From the NCBI GenBank assembly GCA_964551875.1, contig CAZKEV010000002.1:44721-108720 (forward strand): a stretch of DNA of 64,000 nt, given 5' to 3'. This stretch comes from JACTUA01 sp964551875. Lineage in GTDB: Archaea > Halobacteriota > Methanomicrobia > Methanomicrobiales > JACTUA01. A program made the position numbers and the translations under genes. Below, piece after piece: positions 8,452 to 15,671 of this stretch (positions are counted from its first letter, which is position 1; the number at the start of each line of letters is the position of its first letter). The notes under the pieces are model-generated. The model was not told the origin of the DNA. It saw nothing but the letters and a program-made list of their open reading frames with translations, and searched no databases.

Positions 8452-8852
8452 AGCCCGGCGACGTCGTAGTTCTGAAGGGAACGATCATTTATGACGGGGG
8501 AATCACTATCCCCGACAAGTCTGATCGTCTCACCATCATCGAGGGGAAGGCTGACATCGGCGGGTGCATCCTGGCGAAGGATTGGCAGGGGGAGATCCAC
8601 TGCATCAATCCCGACAGGTTCGATCTGGTCTGGACCGCCGAGGAGGCCGTCGCCAAGAAGATGATGGAGCCACCTATCATGCAGTTCAAGCCGGTGAGCT
8701 ACGCCGAGGTGGAACAGCGGCTTCATCAATCTATAGCGAAGGCCATGGCGATCAACCTTGACGACGCGATCATGAATGGGATGCTCGCGACGGCGGACGA
8801 AAAGGGAACAAAGCAGATAGCCACGCAGTTGGGGATGGGGGACCGAGGATGA
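8448..8852 (+). CDS. Hypothetical protein, 134 aa
   Basis: ATG overlaps the stop of the DksA-like gene; GAAAGAGGAAGAGG upstream serves as ribosome-binding site. The N-terminal half has a small-barrel look (KPGDVVVLKGTIIYDGG). No family recognised. Confidence 0.65.
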   Translation: MKPGDVVVLKGTIIYDGGITIPDKSDRLTIIEGKADIGGCILAKDWQGEIHCINPDRFDLVWTAEEAVAKKMMEPPIMQFKPVSYAEVEQRLHQSIAKAMAINLDDAIMNGMLATADEKGTKQIATQLGMGDRG

Positions 8853-10066
8853 AACGCATGACGGTACTACTGGTGGTCGTTTTCATGTCCGGGTGCCCCT
8901 CTTCGGAGCTCCTTCGGGAGACCCCGGTGATGGACACGGACCTCGTGGCGGTCGAGAAGGCTCACGCCCAGGAGATCCAGACCCACCTCCTGCCCGAGGG
9001 GCTGCTGATCTACGCCAAGAGGCCCCCAGGAGACCTGAAGGCACTCTACGAACAGGGGACCGCCCAGGCGGACGGGGCGTTCCACAACGGGCTCTACCTC
9101 GCGGCCCTGTCCCTGAAGTACGCCGTGACCAAGGATCCGGCGGACCAAGTGAAGGCCCTGGCCTGCTGGAAGGCCCACCATCTCCTCGTCGCGGGTTCCG
9201 GATACTCCGGGCTGGTGGCGCGATCCTACGGGAAGCACGATCCATCGGAGACCACGCTGACCTTCAGGCGGGACGGGAGCGGGGACGGGCAGGGGGGGTG
9301 GCTGTTCGGAACGAACATCTTCGTGCGGCTGGCCGCCGACGACGCATCCAGGGCGGAGGCGGCGGTGGACGTAAAAGCCATCGCCATGCACATGAGGAAG
9401 CACCACCTGAAGGTGTACCAGGACGAGAACACGCCGACGCCCTACGGGGACTTCAACACGCCGGTCATGGGGGTCCCCATCGGGCACTACGGGGTGGCGA
9501 TGATGGCTCTTGCGAACCTCGCTCTGAAGCTGAACCCGGGGGACGGGGAGTGCGAGGCGTTCCTCAACTGGCTGGTCGAGAAGGATTACCATCGGCAGGC
9601 GCAGCACTTCTACCCGTGGTTCCCCCACTCCGCCGCGAACACGTTCATGTACGGGATGAATATGGTGACCCTCTGGATGAACGACGAGTCTCCGCACCGG
9701 AGGGAGTTCTACCTCGCAGGCGCGGATGCCTTCTGGGAGCGGAGCCACGCTTGGCAGATGACGTTCCACGCCCTGTCCTACAAGTTCGTGGGGGGGACCC
9801 ACTACAGCGGGGACATCGACGGCTCGGTCGTCAGGCTGAAGAATCTGACGCAGAGGTACAACCCCTACGCCGACCAGCATCAGAACACCAAGACCCACAC
9901 GAAGGTGGTGCCGTTGGAGTGCCGACCCGTGACCTCGACCGCGTGGTCGTCGGACGCCTACGAGGAGCTGCTGAAGGCCGAGGGAGGGGACCCGTCCCTG
10001 GACTACTCGCGGCAGGACTTCCTGCTTGCCTATTGGATGGGCCGGTACATGGGAGCCCTTGAATGA
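8849..10066 (+). CDS. Putative lipoprotein, 405 aa, six-hairpin-like
   Basis: Residues 1-16 are a lipoprotein signal: two basic residues, a hydrophobic core VLLVVVF, then MSGC with Cys16 as the lipidation site. The mature part is rich in aromatic residues and repeated helical pairs, resembling alpha/alpha-barrel glycosidase-like proteins, but no catalytic signature is certain. It overlaps its neighbours on both sides, so it is part of the phage operon. It might alter the envelope during infection, for example in exclusion or lysis; this is speculation. Confidence 0.7.
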   Translation: MKRMTVLLVVVFMSGCPSSELLRETPVMDTDLVAVEKAHAQEIQTHLLPEGLLIYAKRPPGDLKALYEQGTAQADGAFHNGLYLAALSLKYAVTKDPADQVKALACWKAHHLLVAGSGYSGLVARSYGKHDPSETTLTFRRDGSGDGQGGWLFGTNIFVRLAADDASRAEAAVDVKAIAMHMRKHHLKVYQDENTPTPYGDFNTPVMGVPIGHYGVAMMALANLALKLNPGDGECEAFLNWLVEKDYHRQAQHFYPWFPHSAANTFMYGMNMVTLWMNDESPHRREFYLAGADAFWERSHAWQMTFHALSYKFVGGTHYSGDIDGSVVRLKNLTQRYNPYADQHQNTKTHTKVVPLECRPVTSTAWSSDAYEELLKAEGGDPSLDYSRQDFLLAYWMGRYMGALE

Positions 10067-10452
10067 TCGTCAAACTTGAAGATCATCCGTGGCTTCGGGA
10101 TGAGATGCTGGAGAAGGCCAGCAAGGTAGCGGGGAAGGTCGTCGGCTCATTTTTCCTCACGAAAATAGGGATGGAAGCGGGGGTGATCAAGGCGGTTCGG
10201 AAGGGGGCGGAAGAGGCTTTGCGGCCCTACAATGTTAGGGTGTCGTGGGGGGAGGAGAATCTTGCTGAGTACCTATCTACCCACATGGACGTCACGTTCG
10301 ATTTCTCGCCCGAGAGCGAGACGGACCTCGATCACCCATGGTCCAGGCGTATTTTCATTCACACGGACCGCATGAAGAAGTTGCTTCAGAAGAACGGGCT
10401 CCTCGCCAACGCGGACGACGCGAGGGCGGTAGCGGAATCTCTCCTGAAGTAG
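10063..10452 (+). CDS. Hypothetical protein, 129 aa
   Basis: ATGA overlap with the lipoprotein gene. It contains VVGSFFLTKIGMEAGVIKAV, a mildly hydrophobic helix, and a charged C-terminus. No signal peptide. Not recognised. Confidence 0.6.
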   Translation: MIVKLEDHPWLRDEMLEKASKVAGKVVGSFFLTKIGMEAGVIKAVRKGAEEALRPYNVRVSWGEENLAEYLSTHMDVTFDFSPESETDLDHPWSRRIFIHTDRMKKLLQKNGLLANADDARAVAESLLK

Positions 10453-10462
10453 GAGGACGTGG

Positions 10463-10807
10463 ATGTCAGCCATTGACAGGCTTCTCGATAAGTTGGGGAT
10501 CAAGGCCCCACCCATTGCCGACTTGAGCCAGATAGCCCCCTGCCTGGGGGCAGACTACTCCGTTCGGGAGTTCGCACGAGAAGCGGCCCAGCGCATCCAC
10601 AGCCAGTTCGGCCTCGACGAAGACCTCGTCTTCTTCATGATCATCGACGAGAAGGATCCCGAGGAGGAAACCAAGATCGCCGAGGCCGTCGAGGCGCGGG
10701 CGTGGTCGAGGCAGGGGGCAGAGGAGGAGGACGCCTGGGAGGACGAGGAAGAGGAAGACGAGGACTGGGACGAGGACGATCCTGAAGAATCGAGGGGGGA
10801 TCAATAG
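10463..10807 (+). CDS. Hypothetical protein with very acidic tail, 114 aa
   Basis: The ribosome-binding site AGGAGG precedes the ATG. The last 30 residues are almost entirely Glu/Asp with a few Trp. Such tails often mimic DNA or bind basic partners. The N-terminal 75 residues match no known motif. Confidence 0.65.
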   Translation: MSAIDRLLDKLGIKAPPIADLSQIAPCLGADYSVREFAREAAQRIHSQFGLDEDLVFFMIIDEKDPEEETKIAEAVEARAWSRQGAEEEDAWEDEEEEDEDWDEDDPEESRGDQ

Positions 10808-10837
10808 AGTTGAGTGACCTTGACGAAAGGGCCAAGC

Positions 10838-12109
10838 ATGAAAATCGGAAGCATCGAGGACCTCAATCCAGCGCCCTACAACCCGAGGCGGATCGACCAG
10901 GAATCCTTGTCGGGCTTGCAGGTCAGCATCCGGGAACTCGGCGACGTCAGCTGCATCTGTTTCAACGAGAGGACGAAGCAGATGTTTGCGGGACACCAGC
11001 GGGTGAAGGCCCTCAAGGCGGAGTTCGGATCCGACCTCAAGATTGTCGGGGACGAGGCGACGGGCTTTTCCATCCTCACCCCGAAGGGGGACCGCTTCCC
11101 CATCCGGGTCGTGGACTGGCCGGAGGACAAGGAGCGGCTGGCGAACCTCACGGCCAACAACCACTTCATCCAGGGGGTGTGGACCGAAACCGCCGAGGAC
11201 GTTCTTGGGCAGGCCGACAACGACTTCCCGGAATTGTGTGAGCAGCTCCGTCTCAACGACCTGGACCTTGAACTTCTCATTGCGAAGGGGAAGAAGGATC
11301 ACGTCGGCAAGGGCAAGGACGCGGAGCCCGACCTCGACGCCGGGGAGGAGCTGAGGAAGAAGTGGGGGGTGGAGCTGGGGCAGATTTGGGAGATGGGAGA
11401 TCACCGGATCCTCTGCGGAGACTGCCTCGACAAGGCCCTGGTGGATAATTTTATGGCGGGGGAGATGGCTCACATGAGCTTCACCGATCCCCCCTACGGG
11501 GTGGATTACGGAGGACACAACCACCCATTGTGGTCTCACAAACACGCCCCAATCCAGAACGACGCCCTGCCCGCCGACCAGATGGCCGCTTTCTGGGAAG
11601 CCGCCTTCAACATGGTGGCGGACTACGTCTCGAACGACCTCTACGTGACGGCCCCCGGAGGCCCCCTGAACAACACCATGGCCGCCGCCATCTCCAGGAC
11701 CCCGTTCGAGCATCACCAGTGGCTCATTTGGGTGAAGGACCGGCTCGTCCTCGGGCGGTCGAATTACCACTACCGGCACGAGCACATTTGGTACGGCTGG
11801 AAGAAGGGGAAGACATCTTCCTGGCAGGGATCCACGACCGAGGACAGCGTCTGGGAAATCAAGCGCCCCAGTCGATCGGATGACCACCCGACCATGAAAC
11901 CGGTGGAGCTCGTTCAGAAGGCCCTGGCCAACAGCAGCATGAAGGGCGACACCGTGTTCGAGCCCTTCAGCGGCTCGGGGACAACCATCGTGGCCTGCGA
12001 GAACATGGAGAGGAAGTGCTTGGCCATCGAAGTCGTTCCGGCCTACGTCGCCGTCGCGCTTCAGCGGTGGTCGGACGCTTTCCAGAAAACTCCGAAAAAG
12101 TTGTCGTAG
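10838..12109 (+). CDS. ParB-like domain fused to N4/N6 DNA methyltransferase
   Basis: Residues 1-110 resemble the ParB/sulfiredoxin fold (LNPAPYNPRRI, then AGHQRVKAL). The C-terminal part is a beta-class amino-methyltransferase with DPPY at 217-220 and FSGSGTT near the end as the SAM-binding motif. This fusion is known in phages and prophages. The product probably methylates adenine or cytosine in host-range protection or regulation; the site is unknown. ATG 10838 is preferred over the GTG at 10814 because it has AAAGG upstream. It ends six bases before the promoter of the first structured RNA. Confidence 0.85.
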   Translation: MKIGSIEDLNPAPYNPRRIDQESLSGLQVSIRELGDVSCICFNERTKQMFAGHQRVKALKAEFGSDLKIVGDEATGFSILTPKGDRFPIRVVDWPEDKERLANLTANNHFIQGVWTETAEDVLGQADNDFPELCEQLRLNDLDLELLIAKGKKDHVGKGKDAEPDLDAGEELRKKWGVELGQIWEMGDHRILCGDCLDKALVDNFMAGEMAHMSFTDPPYGVDYGGHNHPLWSHKHAPIQNDALPADQMAAFWEAAFNMVADYVSNDLYVTAPGGPLNNTMAAAISRTPFEHHQWLIWVKDRLVLGRSNYHYRHEHIWYGWKKGKTSSWQGSTTEDSVWEIKRPSRSDDHPTMKPVELVQKALANSSMKGDTVFEPFSGSGTTIVACENMERKCLAIEVVPAYVAVALQRWSDAFQKTPKKLS

Positions 12110-12114
12110 GTCCC

Positions 12115-12142
12115 TTGACTCGGTGACCCTCCCGCCTATGAT
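12115..12142 (+). promoter_or_regulatory. Promoter of the first structured RNA
   Basis: TTGACT at 12115-12120 and TATGAT at 12137-12142, spacer 16 bp, the same geometry as the protein-gene promoters. A transcript would begin near 12149 and meet the terminator at 12278. Confidence 0.7.
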
Positions 12143-12148
12143 AGGGAG

Positions 12149-12314
12149 TGGCAAGACCGGGGGAAGAAATGCAGCGAGGCAACGAATCTCGGATCTCAGC
12201 ACCCCCTTCGCTGGGGGTTGCTGGCGGGGGGTTACGCGGGTTCTCCTGCGCTGCCCCGGTAGCCCCCTATAACCATCAGGCCGTCTTCCACCAGGAGGCG
12301 GCCTTTCTTTTTTT
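12149..12314 (+). ncRNA. Candidate structured small RNA 1
   Basis: Lies between a promoter and a strong terminator, with no supported coding frame. GGGGGTTA at 12227-12234 can pair with TAGCCCCC at 12260-12267, and CCCCC (12202-12206) with GGGGG (12213-12217) gives a local hairpin. The element TAGCCCCC followed closely by CAGGCCG recurs in the next unit, so the two may be related. Not a family I recognise. Confidence 0.55.
12278..12314 (+). terminator. Rho-independent terminator of RNA 1
   Basis: AGGCCG at 12278-12283 pairs with CGGCCT at 12299-12304, with extra inner pairing CTTCC/GGAGG. An uninterrupted T-rich tract runs to 12314. Confidence 0.85.
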
Positions 12315-12326
12315 GCTGGAAACCCC

Positions 12327-12356
12327 TTGACAGCTTTCAGACGGGGGAGCAAGAAT
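12327..12356 (+). promoter_or_regulatory. Possible promoter of the second structured RNA
   Basis: A perfect TTGACA at 12327-12332 follows the terminator directly. The -10 is weak: AAGAAT at 12351-12356 needs an 18-bp spacer, and there is no good hexamer at 16 bp. Position, not sequence strength, supports it. Confidence 0.4.
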
Positions 12357-12359
12357 AGG

Positions 12360-12614
12360 GGTGTCGGGGGAGCGGTAGTGAACAAGGACAAACCCTGACA
12401 AGCGAAACAAGATGGCCGCTGGCAACGGCCTGAGAACAGGAGAACGGAGCGGGAGTGGTAGAGACGAAGCACAACACCGGAAAAACCGGTGTCGGTTGCC
12501 AACCGACTCCGGGGGGGCGAAGTGGGGAATCGGACCACTCCTACTCGCCCTACGTAGCCCCCGAAAAAACAACCAGGCCGCGCCTCGAAAGAGGTTGCGG
12601 CCTGTTTTATTTCC
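12360..12614 (+). ncRNA. Candidate structured small RNA 2
   Basis: About 250 bases with dense complementary segments. GGCCG (12414-12418) pairs with CGGCC (12426-12430). ACACCGG/CCGGTGT forms a hairpin at 12474-12492, and CGGTT/AACCG another at 12493-12505. GGGCGA with AGTGG (12515-12525) pairs with CCACT and TCGCCC (12535-12550). It ends with the shared TAGCCCCC element and a terminator. Reading frames across it have no supporting start signals. No known RNA family recognised. Confidence 0.6.
12574..12612 (+). terminator. Rho-independent terminator of RNA 2
   Basis: CAGGCCGC (12574-12581) pairs with GCGGCCTG (12597-12604). The inner CCTC-GAAA-GAGG makes a 12-13 bp stem capped by a GAAA loop, followed by TTTTATTT. 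Confidence 0.92.
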
Positions 12615-12698
12615 AGGCAAGACGCCGAGTGACCGGCGAGACGCGGTGAAGAAGCCCCAGAGGTGAACGGGGCATGCTCGGGTGGAAAGGATCGAACG

Positions 12699-14117
12699 AT
12701 GGACGGCGGAGTTATCATCAAGCGCAAGAGGGCGCAGGGGCCATTCAGCATCAACTACGGTCCCTACGTCGTTGATGGGAGAATTTCGGACGGGGCGGCA
12801 CGGACCCTCGATCTCCTGGACATCCTTTGCGGGGCGGACGAGGAGGGAAACCATAGCTGCGGCTTGATCGCCCGGCTGAGGCATACCACCACCAGAACCA
12901 TCGAGAGGCACCTTGACGAGCTGAAAACGGTGGGCCTCATTGCCGTCGAGTACCGCCAAGGGCAAACCAACGTGGTCACCATCCTCGACCCGGTTGAGGT
13001 GTACGGAGACGAGGCGATCCGGAACTTCTACCGGCTGTTCGTGCGGCGGGAGACCCCCGAAAAAAACTTCGGGGGTGGGACCCCCGACAAAAATGTCGGG
13101 GGTACCTACGACAAAAATGTCGGGGGGACCCCCGACAAAAATGTCGGACAGAACAGAGGGGGGGGAAACAGAGTAAAGAAAACAGAGCCCTACGGGGCGT
13201 TGTCGCCCGAGGCGACACCGCTTCTCGTGCTCAAGACAGCTGAAAAGAAGAGGGAGAAAGAAGCAGAGGATAAAGCCAAAGCCAAAGGCATCGCCTTCGA
13301 GAAAGAAATTCATTCAAACGCTGCATCTTCTGAAATCGCTTCAGAAGCCGCTGGTTGCCCCCAGGACGCGTCGCCTCCCAAGGGCAACCCGGCCCAGCGG
13401 GGAGGGGGGGCACCCCCGGCAACGGCGGCAAGCCGTCCCGGTTCCCGCCCCGTTTCCCACGATGACGCAGATCCCATCTTCGCCCCCTTCCACCCGGAGG
13501 AAGAAATGGTTCCGCAAACGCTTTGCGCTGCTCCCTTCAAGAGCGAGAGGTCGGGGGGGCAGATCCTGATTCCAGGAAGTGACGACGAGGACGATGGTCG
13601 GATTTCCAAGAAGCCGAAGAAGAGGGGGATGTACGACCCGGAGAAGGCCCCGGCGGAGTGGAACACGAACGACGCCATCGGGTACTTCCGCAAGATGTAC
13701 CAGAAGGCGTGGCCGGGGGAGGGAGCGCCGGACGTCGGGGTGAAGGACGCCGCTGCCGTGAAGGGGCGGCTCGCCTGGCTCAAGGCGGAGGGCACCGGGG
13801 CGGGCATGATGAAGCGGGCCATTGACCACCTGTTCGCGGGGTGGAGCGATGGTTTGCCTTCTCGGATGAAGTGGACGGGGTCGCGTCCGGGGCTGGTCCT
13901 CATCGAGAGCACTCGGTGGTTCGAGTCCCTGGTGCGGGAGGTGCAGGGAGGGGTGGGGGCGAGCGGGAGGGTGGACGAGTGGTCTGGGAACACCCCGGAG
14001 GGGAAGGTGCGGGAGGAGAAGTACGCGAAGAAGGAAGAGATTGTAGCGAGGTTGATCCATGAGGGTGCCAATCTGGAAACCGCAGAGCGTGAAGCGCGCC
14101 GACTGGCTGGATGCTAA
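12699..14117 (+). CDS. Replication initiator-like protein with internal iteron-type repeats
   Basis: Residues 1-110 form a winged-helix-like domain (CGLIARLRHTTTRTIERHLD, then VGLIAVEYR) as in phage initiators. A repetitive linker with PDKNVGG units follows, then a low-complexity segment, and a C-terminal helical domain (WNTNDAIGYFRKMYQKAWPG) with a DnaD-like or initiator-C look. The next gene is a DnaC-like loader, the same order as lambda O-P. The repeats in the linker are palindromic at DNA level. ATG 12699 has GGAAAGGA upstream. The initiator role is inferred from context and architecture. Confidence 0.7.
   Translation: MDGGVIIKRKRAQGPFSINYGPYVVDGRISDGAARTLDLLDILCGADEEGNHSCGLIARLRHTTTRTIERHLDELKTVGLIAVEYRQGQTNVVTILDPVEVYGDEAIRNFYRLFVRRETPEKNFGGGTPDKNVGGTYDKNVGGTPDKNVGQNRGGGNRVKKTEPYGALSPEATPLLVLKTAEKKREKEAEDKAKAKGIAFEKEIHSNAASSEIASEAAGCPQDASPPKGNPAQRGGGAPPATAASRPGSRPVSHDDADPIFAPFHPEEEMVPQTLCAAPFKSERSGGQILIPGSDDEDDGRISKKPKKRGMYDPEKAPAEWNTNDAIGYFRKMYQKAWPGEGAPDVGVKDAAAVKGRLAWLKAEGTGAGMMKRAIDHLFAGWSDGLPSRMKWTGSRPGLVLIESTRWFESLVREVQGGVGASGRVDEWSGNTPEGKVREEKYAKKEEIVARLIHEGANLETAEREARRLAGC
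13054..13147 (+). repeat. Four iteron-like palindromic repeats inside the initiator gene (candidate origin)
   Basis: Core CGACAAAAATGTCG occurs at 13085-13098, 13109-13122 and 13133-13146, a strict 24-bp period. A degenerate fourth unit (CCCCCGAA...TTCGGGGG) lies at 13054-13075. Each core is an inverted repeat around AAAA and is flanked by C5/G5. Period and reading frame both fit, so the units also encode PDKNVGG repeats. Confidence 0.75.
13513..13527. repeat. 15-bp near-palindrome, copy 1 (inside gene)
   Basis: CGCAAACGCTTTGCG within the initiator gene. One of seven copies in the window of CGCAAACG(G/C)TTTGCG. Confidence 0.7.
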
Positions 14118-14652
14118 CGTCCCGGAGGGGAAGTGGGGGGCGAGCCTGGAGGCCCTTCCGGAGAACATCCCCGGAGTCGCGGCCTACCGGCTGAAGATCC
14201 AGACGTACCTTGCGGCGATGAAGGAGAACATCGAGAAGGGGAGGGGGCTCCTTCTCTTCGGCCCCTACCGTTCGGGGAAGTCCTGCCTCGCCGCTCTCTG
14301 CTGCAAGGAGGTCCTGGGCCATCGGTGCAGCGCCTACTGGCTGGAGGCGTTCGAGCTGGTGGATGGGTGGAGGCGGAAGGACGATCGCGCTGCGGGATTC
14401 CGAACCGCCCATCTGGTGGTTGTCGACGACCTGGGAACGGAGGCGCAGACCGCCGGTGTGGATTGGCCGAGGTCGCTGGTCAAGGAAGCCATGCGGTACC
14501 GGCTGGAGAGGCTGATGCCGGTTGTCGTCACGACGAACATGATGCCCGAAGAGGTGCAGAAGGTCTACGGCGACAAGTTCGTCGCGCTGATCGACGAATA
14601 CCTGACGCCGATCATGATCAAGGGTGCCGAGGGGCGCTGGAAGGCGAAGTAG
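14059..14652 (+). CDS. DnaC/IstB-like AAA ATPase, probable helicase loader
   Basis: Walker A GPYRSGKS at residues 68-75 and Walker B LVVVDDLGTE near 115-124, followed by VVVTTNM as sensor I. Size (197 aa) and motif order match phage DnaC-like loaders. It would place the DnaB-type helicase (18787) at an origin opened by the upstream initiator. The start overlaps that gene by 59 bases, showing tight coupling. Confidence 0.85.
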   Translation: MRVPIWKPQSVKRADWLDANVPEGKWGASLEALPENIPGVAAYRLKIQTYLAAMKENIEKGRGLLLFGPYRSGKSCLAALCCKEVLGHRCSAYWLEAFELVDGWRRKDDRAAGFRTAHLVVVDDLGTEAQTAGVDWPRSLVKEAMRYRLERLMPVVVTTNMMPEEVQKVYGDKFVALIDEYLTPIMIKGAEGRWKAK

Positions 14653-14880
14653 ATGGGTACGACGCTAATCGGCGAGGAGGATGGGGCGTTCAAGACGGCC
14701 CACATGCCTCTTTCTCTTGCGGACATCCAGAAGATGATCATCAAGCTGAACAACCTTCTGGAAGCCGTCGCCTTGAACCACATGAGGGGGCCGGATGGCA
14801 AGTGCCTTCCCGAGTGCTGGTCTTGCAAGGTCGAGGATTCCATGCGATCCCTCGCGGTCGCCAAGAAGATGGAGGGGTAA
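14653..14880 (+). CDS. Small helical CxxC protein, 75 aa (paralogue of the next gene)
   Basis: Begins immediately after the loader's stop codon. Helical segment IQKMIIKLNNLLEAVAL, then DGKCLPECWSCK. It aligns along its length with the product of the next gene, so the pair arose by tandem duplication. Three close cysteines suggest metal binding. Function unknown. Confidence 0.65.
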   Translation: MGTTLIGEEDGAFKTAHMPLSLADIQKMIIKLNNLLEAVALNHMRGPDGKCLPECWSCKVEDSMRSLAVAKKMEG

Positions 14881-14881
14881 C

Positions 14882-15154
14882 GTGGCAGAGGATTTCGATG
14901 AATCAAAGTGGGGGCATACCATGGCCCCGCCGTTCTCTTCTACCAATCCTGAACTGGAAATCGACGGGGTGGGAGTCGGGGCGATTCTTCGGGATCTTCT
15001 GGTGAAGATGGACATTCTGATCGAGGCCATCATGACGACCCACCAGGTGGGGCTGGACGGCAAGTGCAGGGAGGACTGCTGGTCTTGCAAACTGCAGGAG
15101 ACCATGCGGGGGATCCGCGTGGCCAGGAAATTGGGATCCATGGACAAGGGGTAG
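14882..15154 (+). CDS. Small helical CxxC protein, 90 aa (tandem paralogue)
   Basis: GTG start one base after the previous stop. Shares the helix (LVKMDILIEAIMTTH) and the DGKCREDCWSCK motif with the preceding gene, plus an extra 20-residue N-terminus. Function unknown. Confidence 0.65.
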   Translation: MAEDFDESKWGHTMAPPFSSTNPELEIDGVGVGAILRDLLVKMDILIEAIMTTHQVGLDGKCREDCWSCKLQETMRGIRVARKLGSMDKG

Positions 15155-15156
15155 CG

Positions 15157-15504
15157 ATGGCCAAGAAAAAATCCAAGGGCGAGTTCATGTTTATTCCGCC
15201 GCCTCCGGATGCTTGCCAAGAATGCGCCGTGAAGCATTCTCCGGAGCAGCCCCACAACCGGGATTCCATTTTCTATCAGATGAAATTTCAAGCCGCGCAC
15301 GGACGGCCTCCGCAGTGGAGCGACGCGGTTGCTCACTGCACGTCCGAGGTGCAGGCATTCTGGAAGGAGGAACTCGAAAAGATTGGGGCCTGGTCGGAGC
15401 CGGTCGAGCGCTTGGTCCCCAAGACAAGGTGGCCCGCAAGATCGGTGGGTTCCCGGTGCATTCGGAAAAGGATCGGAAGGTTGAGGTCATGTTCGCGGGT
15501 ATGA
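15157..15504 (+). CDS. Hypothetical protein, 115 aa; C-terminus may be frameshifted
   Basis: Good N-terminus (MAKKKSKGEFMFIPPPPD) with CQECAVKH and a later Cys. After about residue 88 it turns into a Arg/Ser-rich stretch while the +2 frame (15429-15596) becomes the better coding frame. A single frameshift near 15425 would join both into one protein. The start is well defined by its spacing to the preceding stop. Confidence 0.55.
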   Translation: MAKKKSKGEFMFIPPPPDACQECAVKHSPEQPHNRDSIFYQMKFQAAHGRPPQWSDAVAHCTSEVQAFWKEELEKIGAWSEPVERLVPKTRWPARSVGSRCIRKRIGRLRSCSRV

Positions 15505-15596
15505 CCGAGATTGACCTGGGTAAAAAGCGGAAGTTCGCCAAGGGAAACGAGAAGATCGACGTCGGCGTCATGATGATAAAAAAGGAGGACAAGTGA
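15429..15596 (+). CDS. Small hypothetical protein, 55 aa, or the 3' part of the preceding gene
   Basis: GTG opens VARKIGGFPVHSEKDRKVEV, a charged Lys-rich protein ending ...MMIKKEDK. No clear ribosome-binding site, which favours the frameshift alternative. Unrecognised. Confidence 0.45.
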   Translation: MARKIGGFPVHSEKDRKVEVMFAGMTEIDLGKKRKFAKGNEKIDVGVMMIKKEDK

Positions 15597-15671
15597 CGAG
15601 AAGGATTCGGCTCGCGTCGCTTCTATGAGGTTGGCATGAAAACCACGGTCTCGAAGTCAAGGAGTAGAACC

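Noticed and set aside
12148..12666. Short plus-strand frames inside the structured RNA region
   Set aside because: They cross terminator stems, lack ribosome-binding sites and have no protein-like composition.
10466..12754. Minus-strand open frame of about 760 codons across the methyltransferase and the non-coding RNAs
   Set aside because: Runs through two terminators and a conserved gene in opposite orientation; no ribosome-binding site.
13054..13147. CRISPR-like array
   Set aside because: Only three to four units, period 24 bp with no true spacers, in frame within a coding gene; iteron-type repeats fit better.
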